A program made the translations under genes and the position numbers. The notes beneath the pieces were generated by a model. That model saw nothing but the letters and a program-made list of their open reading frames with translations, did no database searches and was not told the origin of the DNA. Positions 25,925-34,793 of a DNA stretch of 61,611 nucleotides are shown piece by piece. Each line of letters starts with the position of its first letter. The first letter of the stretch is position 1. Source of the stretch: Oceanospirillales bacterium (GTDB lineage Bacteria > Pseudomonadota > Gammaproteobacteria > Pseudomonadales > Balneatricaceae); contig JAAEYW010000030.1 in assembly GCA_018223185.1 (NCBI GenBank), positions 1-61,611 on the forward strand, read 5' to 3'.

Positions 25925-26401
25925 GTGAACAGAATAAACAGTCAGCAGCTTTCAGAACGTTACGAACTCAGTTCATTTGCCAATGCATCTGTCTTCGGTG
26001 CCCTGCCACACCCTGCGATCCGCTGGCTTCTGGACCACGGCATTATCAGAGAACTCAAACCGGGCGAGCAACTATTCTCCCCCGGCGAGCCCGGTAACAG
26101 CTTTCACGTTATTCTGGCGGGATCGGTCGACTATTATAAATTTCATAACGGTCGCTTCGCCTACATACGAAAATTTAATAGCGGTGAACAGATAGGCTTT
26201 GTCAGCATGATTGCGCTACATGATCGAGTGGGGCGGGCTGAAGCGTGCGAAGAGTCAATTACACTGGAGATAGATAGCGATGTATATCACGACTTTCATA
26301 TCAGCCACCCCCTGGAGTTTGGCATTCTGATGATGAATCTCGCCCGGGAGATGGCCCGCACACTCAGAAACACAAACAATATTCTGGTCGATAAATCCTG
26401 A
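25925..26401 (+). CDS. stand-alone cyclic-nucleotide-binding domain protein
   Basis: 158 residues made almost wholly of one cNMP-binding beta-roll: FGALPHPAIRWLLDHGIIRELKPGEQLFSPGEPGNSFHVILAGSVDYYK, then a C-terminal helix. There is no DNA-binding domain, kinase or channel segment, unlike CRP/FNR. The phosphate-binding-cassette Arg is not clear, so the ligand is uncertain. A GTG start at 25925 is used, with GGA about 10 bases upstream. Divergent from the paa operon, sharing a 460-base control region. Confidence 0.8.
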   Translation: MNRINSQQLSERYELSSFANASVFGALPHPAIRWLLDHGIIRELKPGEQLFSPGEPGNSFHVILAGSVDYYKFHNGRFAYIRKFNSGEQIGFVSMIALHDRVGRAEACEESITLEIDSDVYHDFHISHPLEFGILMMNLAREMARTLRNTNNILVDKS

Positions 26402-26431
26402 ACAGCTCAGCTGATCAGATAGCATTATCGC

Positions 26432-27109
26432 TCACTGATGCTTGATACAGCCGTAGATCGCATGGCCATGCCCGCTAAGATAAGCCCAGAACCGGTCGCC
26501 ATAGGAAAAGTGCCACCACTCCTGAAGGTAGTTAACAAAACCCGCCCGGGTCATAACCTCTTCCAGCAGACGACGATTTTTCATTGCACTATCACTGATA
26601 CACGGCGTATGTGTCAGACACAGATCCGGGTCCGTTTCAGTCCAGCGATAGATGTCCATACCAAAATCGAGCATTGTGCCACTGCTATCAACCAGAAACA
26701 GATCCACTGCAGCCCCGGTATTATGGGGAGGAATATTCTGGGTACCATCCGGATAGGCTACTGCTGAAACCATGCGGGTTGCTTCATAAAAAAGCTCCGA
26801 CCCGGACACACCTGGCTGACGACGTCGTACCCGTTCAAGTTCATCACTAAACAGCATTTTCTGTACGCGAAGGCTCCGATAGCCCTCATACAATCGCAGG
26901 AATATACCCGGCGGCAACAGTGACTGAGCATGAAGCAGGCGGCTGTATATCCCCTGCCGGACAAAGGTATAGTCCCCCAGTGTCTCGGGGCGTTCAGGCG
27001 GTGGACCATATTGCAGCCCCCCCAGCAACTTTATATCGACAAGCGGCTCACCACACTCATGAACTGGCACGGCCAGCACGTGTGAAGAAGATGGCGTCAG
27101 CTGATGCAT
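26432..27109 (-). CDS. D-alanyl-D-alanine dipeptidase, VanX/DdpX type
   Basis: 225 residues, zinc peptidase of family M15. The zinc ligands are His129 and Asp136 (PPHNTGAAVD) and His200, with the catalytic base Glu197 (EWWHFSYGDR); Arg78 (EGYRSLR) matches the essential VanX Arg. It hydrolyses D-Ala-D-Ala, probably for peptidoglycan dipeptide recycling. No vanH or vanA-type gene is present, so there is no link to glycopeptide resistance. GGAG lies 6 bases before the ATG. Confidence 0.88.
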   Translation of the reverse strand: MHQLTPSSSHVLAVPVHECGEPLVDIKLLGGLQYGPPPERPETLGDYTFVRQGIYSRLLHAQSLLPPGIFLRLYEGYRSLRVQKMLFSDELERVRRRQPGVSGSELFYEATRMVSAVAYPDGTQNIPPHNTGAAVDLFLVDSSGTMLDFGMDIYRWTETDPDLCLTHTPCISDSAMKNRRLLEEVMTRAGFVNYLQEWWHFSYGDRFWAYLSGHGHAIYGCIKHQ

Positions 27110-27224
27110 CAGGCTCTCCGGTCATACGACTCATGTGACTGAACTTATGTTGATGAACTTATGTTGTGACTGAGCTTTTTCTAACAAAGCTCATGTATAG
27201 AGTATATCGGCTAAAGCGGAGAAA

Positions 27225-27247
27225 TGTGCAGCCAGACAGGCTGCACA
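27225..27247 (-). terminator. terminator after the cold shock gene
   Basis: TGTGCAGCC-N5-GGCTGCACA, a 9-bp stem 20 bases past the stop codon; the minus-strand T run is short (TTTC). Confidence 0.65.
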
Positions 27248-27267
27248 GATAAAGTGCCAGATACCGC

Positions 27268-27480
27268 TCAGCCTGCAGCGAGCGGTGTTATGTTGACGGC
27301 ATGTATGCCCACATCTTTGGGAGAAGCCTCAAAACGGACAGACTGTCCGGTCTTCAGACTTTTATAACCTTCGGTGATAATGGCCGAATAATGCACAAAC
27401 AGATCCTCTTCGAAGTCCGGAGAGACAATAAAGCCAAACCCTTTTGCATTGTTAAACCACTTAACTGTTCCCGTATGCAT
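27268..27480 (-). CDS. cold shock-like RNA/DNA-binding protein (CspA family)
   Basis: 70 residues, a single OB-fold cold shock domain. RNP1 is seen as KGFGFIV and RNP2 as LFVHYS after GTVKWFNNA. It binds single-stranded RNA or DNA in the cytoplasm. The first residues MHTGTVKWFNN and the tail VNITPLAAG are closest in look to CspD-like members. It has a long 5' region (27481-27640) typical of such genes. Confidence 0.92.
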   Translation of the reverse strand: MHTGTVKWFNNAKGFGFIVSPDFEEDLFVHYSAIITEGYKSLKTGQSVRFEASPKDVGIHAVNITPLAAG

Positions 27481-27642
27481 TCAGCGCTCCTTTATTTTAA
27501 TCAGTAACTGCTAGTCGTCAGAGTACTCAACGTCTATATCGATCTACGCGACTCTCAGTCTATTTTCAGAAATCAGAGCGAAGGGGTATATAAGAAAAAA
27601 TCCTATTATTGACAGGCAATCAATAAAAAGAGGGGATCAGAT

Positions 27643-27670
27643 CAAAAAAAAGCAGGCTTTGAAGCCTGCT
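27643..27670 (-). terminator. terminator after the charged small protein gene
   Basis: AGCAGGCT-TTGA-AGCCTGCT followed on the minus strand by eight T residues, 10 bases beyond the stop of the 89-residue gene. Confidence 0.9.
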
Positions 27671-27680
27671 TTATTTGGGA

Positions 27681-27950
27681 TTATGCCCGGTCCTGCCGGT
27701 CCACATCACCGTAGATATCTCGTTTCAGTCGCTGTCTTTCAAGGCGATCTTCGATATCTCTGCGACGACTGTGGGATTTTCGACCCAGTTCCTCAGGCAG
27801 TTCATCTGCCTCATCCCAAAAATCGTCAGAGTTATTATCTATTGCTCGGATCGGGCGTGCACGTCGTTTGCTGCCTTTATAACTATCATACTCTTCATCC
27901 CAGTCATCCTGGTCATCTGAATAGTTACTGATACGATTCCTGTTACTCAT
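27681..27950 (-). CDS. highly charged small protein, PA3496-like
   Basis: 89 residues with alternating acidic (DDQDDWDEEYDSY) and basic (KGSKRRARPIR) tracts and no signal or membrane segment. The C-terminal helix HSRRRDIEDRLERQRLKRDI resembles the short family called PA3496-like, but I am not certain. It has its own terminator and is divergent from the HdfR-type regulator, with about 250 bases between. Function unknown. Confidence 0.7.
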   Translation of the reverse strand: MSNRNRISNYSDDQDDWDEEYDSYKGSKRRARPIRAIDNNSDDFWDEADELPEELGRKSHSRRRDIEDRLERQRLKRDIYGDVDRQDRA

Positions 27951-28204
27951 AATACTTCTCTTTAATACCTCAAGGGCTTTTATAATGCTGCGCAGGGTCA
28001 GCGCGACTTATCTGACCTGACGCCTGAAACCGACAAACATTTTCTGAACAATTAATCATAAAAATAATTGATCGGTTCTTTAACGTACTGTTTCAAGTAC
28101 AAATGGATTATTATCAGAGATTCAAAGCCTGTAAAATGATGCTTTTTTATTATTTCGATCAAAAAAACTAATCAAACTTATCTACTGAGCTCTCTTTTGA
28201 CGCT

Positions 28205-29071
28205 ATGGAAATAGGACTACTACGCACATTTCTGGAAGTGAGTCGCACCCGCCATTTTGGCAAGGCAGCTCAGAACCTTTACCTGACTCAGTCAGCGGTA
28301 AGCTTTCGCGTAAAACATCTGGAAGACCTGATCGGCGTGCCTCTGTTCACCCGTCAGCGCAACAATATTCTGCTGACATCCGCAGGCGAGCGACTCATAC
28401 CCCATGCGGAAAACATCATTAAAAACTGGCAACTGGCACTGCAGGATGTCGCCATCTCGGAAGAGCAGGATCTGCAACTGGTACTGGGAGGGATCTCAAA
28501 CCTCTGGGGAACATTTCTGCAATCCACACTGCCAAAACTGGCTGACAGCTTTCCTAACATGGTTATTCGCACCGAGATAAGCAATCATCTGGACCTGACC
28601 CGGTCACTGCTTTCAGGTACGCTGGATCTGGCCATCGTACTCGACCCACCCAGCCTTAACGAGCTCGGCCACCAGCAAATTGGCCAGATAGAACTGGCAC
28701 TGGTCAGCAGTTACGGCGATCTCAGGACTGATCAGGTTCAAAACAATGATTTTGTCTATGTTGACTGGGGAATGGCATTCAATCTGAGAACGAACAAACT
28801 GTTTAAGAAGCCCCTGACCCCCATTCTGCATACTGAGCAGAGTCAGATCGCACTGGAGTTTATACTCAGCCATGGCGGATCAGCGTTCCTTCCGCTGGTA
28901 CTAGTCGGGCCATACCTGGAGTCAGGTCAGCTTCACCGGGTGGACAGTATCAAGCCAGTAAAGCGCACAGTCTATGCGGTATATGTAAAAGACTCGGAAC
29001 GCCATCCTCAGCTGAAACCTATTATCGACAAGTTGTGCGAATATGAGCTCAAGCCGGAAATGCGGCTCTGA
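28205..29071 (+). CDS. LysR-family regulator, HdfR type
   Basis: 288 residues. The N-terminal winged helix TFLEVSRTRHFGKAAQNLYLTQSAVSFR is nearly the same as in E. coli HdfR, which controls flagellar and gltBD genes there. The effector domain follows from about residue 90. Targets in this organism are unknown; the divergent small-protein gene is the obvious candidate. Confidence 0.88.
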   Translation: MEIGLLRTFLEVSRTRHFGKAAQNLYLTQSAVSFRVKHLEDLIGVPLFTRQRNNILLTSAGERLIPHAENIIKNWQLALQDVAISEEQDLQLVLGGISNLWGTFLQSTLPKLADSFPNMVIRTEISNHLDLTRSLLSGTLDLAIVLDPPSLNELGHQQIGQIELALVSSYGDLRTDQVQNNDFVYVDWGMAFNLRTNKLFKKPLTPILHTEQSQIALEFILSHGGSAFLPLVLVGPYLESGQLHRVDSIKPVKRTVYAVYVKDSERHPQLKPIIDKLCEYELKPEMRL

Positions 29072-29135
29072 CGTCTGAAAGAAGACTAAGACTGACCATC
29101 CGGATCTGATCTCAGACCCGGAATCGATCCCCGGA

Positions 29136-29372
29136 TCAGTTATCCAGCAGAATAGAGAGAGCTTCTTTAATATCGGGTTGCATCACCTGAGTACTGTCCT
29201 GCAGTTCGGTCACCGTAACGGCAAACTGAGTGCGGATAACATCGTTCTGATCGACCAGCCAGGCAAGGGCTGCCTGACTACATTGCTGAGGTGTCCATGT
29301 CTGTTTCAGTGGCACACCTGATCCCCTGAGAAAAGCAAAAAAATCATCCTGATCCTTCAATACAGAAATCAT
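29136..29372 (-). CDS. small protein of unknown function
   Basis: 78 residues from the ATG at 29372, which has GCAGGAG 9 bases upstream; the frame runs 6 codons further. The sequence (SVLKDQDDFFAFLRGSG, LAWLVDQNDVIRTQFAVTVTELQ) looks like a compact soluble mixed alpha/beta protein with no motif I recognise. It converges on the LysR gene. Confidence 0.65.
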   Translation of the reverse strand: MISVLKDQDDFFAFLRGSGVPLKQTWTPQQCSQAALAWLVDQNDVIRTQFAVTVTELQDSTQVMQPDIKEALSILLDN

Positions 29373-30031
29373 ATACACCTGCTCCTGCAAAAATCCCGGT
29401 TACGTTATTATTATAGGGTTCCTCGACCTAATCGATGCGAGGACATAAGCCAGCTGCTGGCTGCTGGCTGCTGGCTAACGCTTAATTAGACTTTAGTTTT
29501 ATACCATCACTATCCATTGTTCAACAGTTTTATCTGAACAGCCTTAAAATCACTGCAGCTCCCCCCTCATCACTGATGATCAGTGACTGCTTAGCAGCGA
29601 AAAACCACCTGCGTCATATTTGCTGCGCATCGTGCAGCAGCAACTGAGTCGGACCTTCAGCCAATGAATATGTATCGAGTGAAAAACTCCGCCAGAGTCT
29701 GGCGACAGGGTTGTTTATGCAGGCAGGTAATATGATGCCATGCAGATAGCATGGCATACCCGCATCGACTTCAGAGCGCCAGACAGCACCCGGACCGATC
29801 AGGCAGTTGTTCACCCAAAGGCAGCTATGCGAGACTTCAGATCAATGGTTATCAGAAGATGGGACGACCTGTAAGCCTGACGACTCATCCTGGTCATATT
29901 GGCACAGACGGGGGTCAGATCGACCCGGCAGTTCTCCACTGCCCCAGTATCAGAACGATAGCGCCCGGGGAGGAAGCAGATGGCTGCAGTTCCAGCTTTA
30001 GCACCAGACGCAGCCCCTGCTGTTTAAAGAC
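29373..30031. other. 659-base stretch without a convincing gene
   Basis: Contains three tandem copies of CTGCTGG (29454-29474). A 66-codon minus-strand frame (29614-29814) begins at a GTG without a ribosome site and has protein-like composition (WRSFSLDTYSLAEGPTQLLL), so it could be a gene remnant. No other signal seen. Confidence 0.4.
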
Positions 30032-31297
30032 TTACTTCTTGCGATTCTTCGCAGCCGGTTTTGCCGTGCCGGTTTTACTACGGATAATCTTAGTCTGCCC
30101 GGCTTTGTTGGTGCGCGGCCGGTGAATCTTTTTACCCAGCTGTTTACGCAGGTTATCCCGGCTGCCAACCTCGTAGCCCGGCATATAGATCCGCTGGATA
30201 CGGGTGCCGATAAGACGTTCAATATCGTCCAGTGCCCGTTCCTCTTCCCGGCTGACAAACGAGATCGCCTTGCCTTTGGCGCCAGCACGTCCGGTGCGGC
30301 CGATACGGTGCACATAATCTTCCGCCAGATAGGGCAGATTGTAGTTTACGACCAGCTCCAGCCCCTGAATATCCAGACCCCGCGCAGCCACCTCAGTCGC
30401 CACCAGCACCTGAATCTTACCGGCTTTAAAATCAGCAATAGCACGACGGCGTGATCCCTGAGATTTATCCCCATGACAGATCGCAGCAGAGATACCATCA
30501 ATTTTCAGATCAACCATCAGCGAATCGGCCTGAGCTTTGGTGCTGGTAAAGACCAGCACCTGAAACCACTGGTGCTTGTTGATCAGTTCTGCAAACAGAT
30601 CAGCTTTGCGCTTCTCCTCCACCGGATAGACCACATGCTCCACCGTATCGGCAGTGGCATTCAGTTTCGCGACCCGAACCGTTTCATAAGGTGTCATCAG
30701 CTGTTTCGCGACTTCATTAACCCTTGGCGAAATAGTCGCTGAAAACATCAGGGTCTGACGCTTTTTAGACGTCTGTTGCAGCAGCGTACTGACATCAGCA
30801 ATAAAGCCCATATCCAGCATCCGGTCCGCTTCGTCCAGCACCACAAACTCAGCTTTGGCCAGACTGACATTACACTGCACCACATGCTCAAGCAGACGAC
30901 CCGGTGTTGAGATCACAATATCAACGCCGGCTTTCAGCTTTTTCTGCTGGCCGTCCATGTTGACCCCACCATACAGTGCAATAATCTTTAGCGGCAGGAA
31001 CTGAGCATAACGTTTAATAGTATCCGCAAGTTGCTCTGCCAGCTCCCGGGTTGGCGTCAGAATCAGCGCACGGGGACAACCCGGCTCAGTCGGTTTTGGC
31101 CGGTCATGCATCTGTTGCAGGATGGGTAGTGCAAATGCCGCGGTTTTACCGGTACCCGTCTGCGCATTAGCCAATACGTTTTTGCCGCGACGAGCCGGAA
31201 TGATCGCCTGCTCCTGAACCGGGGTCATCTGGCTATAACCACAGGCATCCAGGGCCTGCTGAATCTCAGGTGCCAGATCTAATGCTGAAAACTTCAT
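30032..31297 (-). CDS. rhlE: DEAD-box RNA helicase RhlE
   Basis: 421 residues. Q motif and motif I (ANAQTGTGKTAAFALP), motif II DEAD, motif III SAT and motif VI HRIGRTGR are all present, then a short basic tail (KKIHRPRTNK to AAKNRKK). RhlE proteins remodel RNA in ribosome assembly and mRNA decay. The start at 31297 has GAGGA 6-7 bases upstream; the upstream 14 codons are dropped. Confidence 0.92.
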   Translation of the reverse strand: MKFSALDLAPEIQQALDACGYSQMTPVQEQAIIPARRGKNVLANAQTGTGKTAAFALPILQQMHDRPKPTEPGCPRALILTPTRELAEQLADTIKRYAQFLPLKIIALYGGVNMDGQQKKLKAGVDIVISTPGRLLEHVVQCNVSLAKAEFVVLDEADRMLDMGFIADVSTLLQQTSKKRQTLMFSATISPRVNEVAKQLMTPYETVRVAKLNATADTVEHVVYPVEEKRKADLFAELINKHQWFQVLVFTSTKAQADSLMVDLKIDGISAAICHGDKSQGSRRRAIADFKAGKIQVLVATEVAARGLDIQGLELVVNYNLPYLAEDYVHRIGRTGRAGAKGKAISFVSREEERALDDIERLIGTRIQRIYMPGYEVGSRDNLRKQLGKKIHRPRTNKAGQTKIIRSKTGTAKPAAKNRKK

Positions 31298-31460
31298 GAT
31301 AAATCCTCTGTATGCCGGGAAGGTGTTAACAAGTCCCATCTGTTCTCTGCGGGCAATAGAACTGTCATATCCTGGCTAAGCCAAATTAACGGGCGCATAT
31401 GATAAAGGAATTTGAGCGATATAGCGCAACTGATTACAGATCTTAGCGATTATGCCGCCA

Positions 31461-32045
31461 TCAGCATTTAACTGTCTTCATTATCGCCTCTAAACCCGGT
31501 TTATTGGCGTAGATCTCTGATTCACTCAAACCCACCATCTCATAGGGCAATACCAGCCACTTATCGGTGGTATGGGTATAAAAATCAGGGGTACGACGGG
31601 TCTGGTTATGGGCAGGTTTAAACCAGGGCACCGCGACTTTCACATCCACCGGCATATTTCGCTTAGCCCGCTGCGACAGCTGGGTCAGCACCGCCTCGAT
31701 ACTTTTACCTGAGCCATAGACATCATCAACAATCAGCAGTTTGTCATCGCGATTCAGGTTTTCAAGCAGATAGCGCAAACCATGGGCCTTGATAGTCCCC
31801 TCACCTTCAATCATCGACTGATAACCCGGCAAGCCACGATAAGAGGTGCGGATAGATATATGATCGGTTTTAACACCCAGATACTGCAGGCACTCCTGTA
31901 CATAGATACCAACAGTGCTGCCGCCCCGCCAGATTCCTACAATAAAATCGGGACGGTAACCGCTTTCAAAAATCTGCGCACCTAAGCGGAACGAATCACA
32001 GATCAGTTCCTGTTCATTAATAAAATATTTTTCCACAATACTCAC
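31461..32045 (-). CDS. type I phosphoribosyltransferase, divergent copy
   Basis: 194 residues, close paralogue of the gene 38 bases upstream (shared FRLGA, IWRGG, DHISIRTS, LLIVDDVY, FKPAHNQT blocks). The PRPP loop reads IVDDVYGSGKS instead of the usual DDVxDTGxT, so the phosphate-binding turn is altered. It probably joins a purine base or analogue to PRPP, in line with the purine locus next door. Whether it keeps full activity or has changed substrate is open. Confidence 0.82.
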   Translation of the reverse strand: MSIVEKYFINEQELICDSFRLGAQIFESGYRPDFIVGIWRGGSTVGIYVQECLQYLGVKTDHISIRTSYRGLPGYQSMIEGEGTIKAHGLRYLLENLNRDDKLLIVDDVYGSGKSIEAVLTQLSQRAKRNMPVDVKVAVPWFKPAHNQTRRTPDFYTHTTDKWLVLPYEMVGLSESEIYANKPGLEAIMKTVKC

Positions 32046-32083
32046 CTTCCCTGCCAGGAATAATCACTCTGTTTTGCCGGGTA

Positions 32084-32683
32084 TTACGCGTCAGGAATCA
32101 GATGGCCGATAATGTCATACAGCTCTGGACGGTGCGTTTTTATTTCGCCGGTCGTCAGCCCTTCGAGGGAGTGCGGATATTTCAGCCAGGCTTCCGTTTC
32201 ATAAAGATAATACTCTGGATCAACCCCGGTTTTATTGCGTGCAGGCTTAAAATAGGGCACCGCGATGCGAATATCTTTCGGAGTGTTTAACCGGCACTTC
32301 AGTTTCAGTTCGGTAATCACCGCCTGAATTGTCAGTCCCGTATCATAGACATCATCAACAATCAGCAGGCTGTCGGTTGCCTGGATATTTTTGATCAGAT
32401 AATCCATTCCATGAATCTTGACCGATTTAGACCGGCCATCAATACCGTCGCTGTATGATGAGGTGCGGATCGCGATATGGTCACTCTGAATGTCGTAATA
32501 CGCAAGAAACTCCTGCACCGCGACACCAATAGGCGTCCCCCCCCGCCAGATAGCGATAATATAGGTGGGCCGGAAGCCATCATTAATAATTTTTGCCCCT
32601 AACCGGAAAGAGTCTTCCAGCAATGTCTGGGCATCGAGATATGTTTTATCCATCGTTTCATGCTCTGTCGGTAACCCATCCAT
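32084..32683 (-). CDS. type I purine phosphoribosyltransferase
   Basis: 199 residues. Canonical PRPP-binding loop LLIVDDVYDTGLT and hood-side IAIWRGGTPIG. Likely salvages hypoxanthine, guanine or xanthine to the nucleotide. Two ATGs (32683 and, ten codons in, 32653) are possible; neither has a strong ribosome site. The tandem paralogue downstream suggests a local duplication. Confidence 0.85.
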   Translation of the reverse strand: MDGLPTEHETMDKTYLDAQTLLEDSFRLGAKIINDGFRPTYIIAIWRGGTPIGVAVQEFLAYYDIQSDHIAIRTSSYSDGIDGRSKSVKIHGMDYLIKNIQATDSLLIVDDVYDTGLTIQAVITELKLKCRLNTPKDIRIAVPYFKPARNKTGVDPEYYLYETEAWLKYPHSLEGLTTGEIKTHRPELYDIIGHLIPDA

Positions 32684-32753
32684 AATAACAACCGAAGGAC
32701 AGTTTCTGCATCAGAATTTCATCATTTCAGCGCGGTTGAGCAGCCAGACTGAT

Positions 32754-33740
32754 TTATAACTGTGCTTTACCGGACAAGCACCGTTTCAGTCCCCTCTTTC
32801 GGGCCGTTAAAAAGGCAATCAGCCAGATACTCATAACAAACGGAGCGGTCAGAGGGATAACATCGCATAGCTGCAACAGGCGGGTCAGCAACACGGCGAG
32901 ACATACTCCGCAGAATACCCTGCAGAATACCCTGCAAATAAGTCTCACCAGACTCCGGTCACTCTGGCTGCACAACGCCACAACCACCAGCACTGCGTTA
33001 TAACTGTATATTCCCGAGTCAATCTGAACTTCAGGCAACCCAGACAACATCGCGATCAGTATACTCAGAATCACTGCTATACAGCTGACCAATGCCGCAA
33101 CCCGAGAGGCTATCAACAGACCGGCCAGCAGCAGCGCACCGCTGACACTGCTGTTGAGGAACATCACCTGTCCGATTGCCGACAAAGCAGACTGCAACAG
33201 ACCGGCAACAACACCGTCCACTTCAGGCTGAGCGAAAGACACAACAGCCACCACAGCGGGCAAATCCGGGTGTGGACTGAACAGCAGCCAGCCGCTCCAG
33301 ATCGAGACAATAAACGGGGTTGTATAGAGAGTGCTGTTAAATCTGGAGAGACAGAACAAAACACCGATTGATGTCAGTACTGCAGCCACCACCAGCAGCA
33401 TCAGTGCCAGCCAGGACAGTGGCCATAAGCTGCTCACCGCCAGCCCGACAAGCGCGCCATTAAAACCATAGACGCCGGATTCAAGCCGCCACTGCAGGTC
33501 AACCTGATTAAAACGCTGCTTATATTCACACTGACACAGCATCAGTGCACAAAGCTGACTGACACAGCATCCCAATATAGCGGCGGCGGCCATCACCGGA
33601 GAATATAGAACAACCGCCAGAATAAAAATGCAGCCGGTCAATGCATTATTCTGCAAAAAAATCTGGCTGAAACTGATTAATACACCCCGCAGGAAGAGAC
33701 CAGACCACAACCTGGAGTCATTAGAGTCATTGCACGCCAT
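32754..33740 (-). CDS. urea transporter (UT/Yut family)
   Basis: 328 residues, about ten membrane helices in two homologous halves. Each half carries the family blocks: ALTGCIFILA with YGFNGALVGLA and TTPFIVSIW, then VSGALLLAGL with YSYNAVLVVVAL and TAPFVMSIW. It passes urea across the inner membrane, probably purine-derived or external urea. A 12-base in-frame tandem duplication (32913-32936) doubles CRVF near a late helix. The ATG at 33740 has AAGAG 5 bases upstream. No urease genes are in the window. Confidence 0.85.
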   Translation of the reverse strand: MACNDSNDSRLWSGLFLRGVLISFSQIFLQNNALTGCIFILAVVLYSPVMAAAAILGCCVSQLCALMLCQCEYKQRFNQVDLQWRLESGVYGFNGALVGLAVSSLWPLSWLALMLLVVAAVLTSIGVLFCLSRFNSTLYTTPFIVSIWSGWLLFSPHPDLPAVVAVVSFAQPEVDGVVAGLLQSALSAIGQVMFLNSSVSGALLLAGLLIASRVAALVSCIAVILSILIAMLSGLPEVQIDSGIYSYNAVLVVVALCSQSDRSLVRLICRVFCRVFCGVCLAVLLTRLLQLCDVIPLTAPFVMSIWLIAFLTARKRGLKRCLSGKAQL

Positions 33741-33918
33741 AGACACACTCTTAAAAAAACAGATCTCGAGGGACGTTCAGAAAAAGATAAAACAGAGGAG
33801 GTGGCGCTATACCATCTGCAATGAGCTGCCTGATACCGAAGGGGGAAGTATCAGCAGATCATTCTGCATCGTGATGGCTAAGCGCCGGTCATAAACGTTA
33901 TGTCTGAAGCAGCACCGG

Positions 33919-34644
33919 TCAGAAGTGCCACTTCAGCAGCAGTGCCGGGTTACGCTCGTCAACACCATCAATACCAAACTTATTGTTCCAGTAAGCATAT
34001 TCCACACCGACATAAACCGGTGCGTTGGTACCGATCAGTTTGCCAGCATTCCATTTCAGCTGAGAGGTAAAATTCATCTCTGAAGCTTTATCCGACTCAG
34101 ACGTGGTCCAGTCGATAAAACCATCGTAAAGAAATTCAGCATCACTCAGCGCAAACGGCAGTCCCCAGGTGAGTGTCAGCTGAGTGTCATCGGACGATTT
34201 GTCGTTATTGGCGCGGTACAGGTTGGCATTAAAGTATTTAAAGCCCGGCAGATCCAGGCTCACACCGGCACCGGCAAGAACGTTATCAAACCCTTCACCG
34301 CTCTCCCAGGTGCCCGCCAGGAATACATCTTTGACCCGGCCAAAAGACAGATCACTGCCTGTCAGACTGGACAAACTCAGCCGCGGTGACAGCTCCATAT
34401 AGTTTTCACTGTTGCCATTATCGGATTCCAGCCGGTCCAGGAAGAAGAAATTATCCCCCCAGCTGTGTCCGCTGGCATGTTCAACGGTCACCACCTGACG
34501 GTCAGGGTCGCCCACTTCATAGTCGCTGCCATTAAGATAGCTGAGACTAAAAGAGCTCCACAGCATCTCAGCAGAAGCCGAAGCAGAGAGAGTTGAGGCA
34601 ATTACGCCGGCCAGTACACAGGCAGAAGTTGGTAGTTTTTTCAT
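33919..34644 (-). CDS. Tsx-type nucleoside-specific outer-membrane channel
   Basis: 241 residues with a signal peptide (MKKLPTSAC...SASASA, about 25) and a 12-stranded-barrel-like body ending in LLLKWHF, with terminal Phe. WSSFSLSYLNGSDYEVG and YWNNKFGIDGVDERN match the Tsx family. It would admit nucleosides or bases for the purine permeases nearby. AAGGAA lies 7 bases before the chosen ATG at 34644. Confidence 0.88.
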   Translation of the reverse strand: MKKLPTSACVLAGVIASTLSASASAEMLWSSFSLSYLNGSDYEVGDPDRQVVTVEHASGHSWGDNFFFLDRLESDNGNSENYMELSPRLSLSSLTGSDLSFGRVKDVFLAGTWESGEGFDNVLAGAGVSLDLPGFKYFNANLYRANNDKSSDDTQLTLTWGLPFALSDAEFLYDGFIDWTTSESDKASEMNFTSQLKWNAGKLIGTNAPVYVGVEYAYWNNKFGIDGVDERNPALLLKWHF

Positions 34645-34793
34645 CTTAGGTTTCCTTATTGTTATATTTTTATGATGTTTCAGACGCACTCAGCCCTGCC
34701 GGCCATTCTGGCCAGCATGAGTGTGTTTTATTTAATTCAGGGTTATATCCGCAGCAGAATCACGCAGCGGACAGGGTCAGAGAGAGTTGTGAA

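Noticed and set aside
26432-27109. VanX-like gene as a vancomycin resistance determinant
   Set aside because: No VanH, VanA/B or VanRS genes, and Gram-negative bacteria commonly carry DdpX-type dipeptidases.
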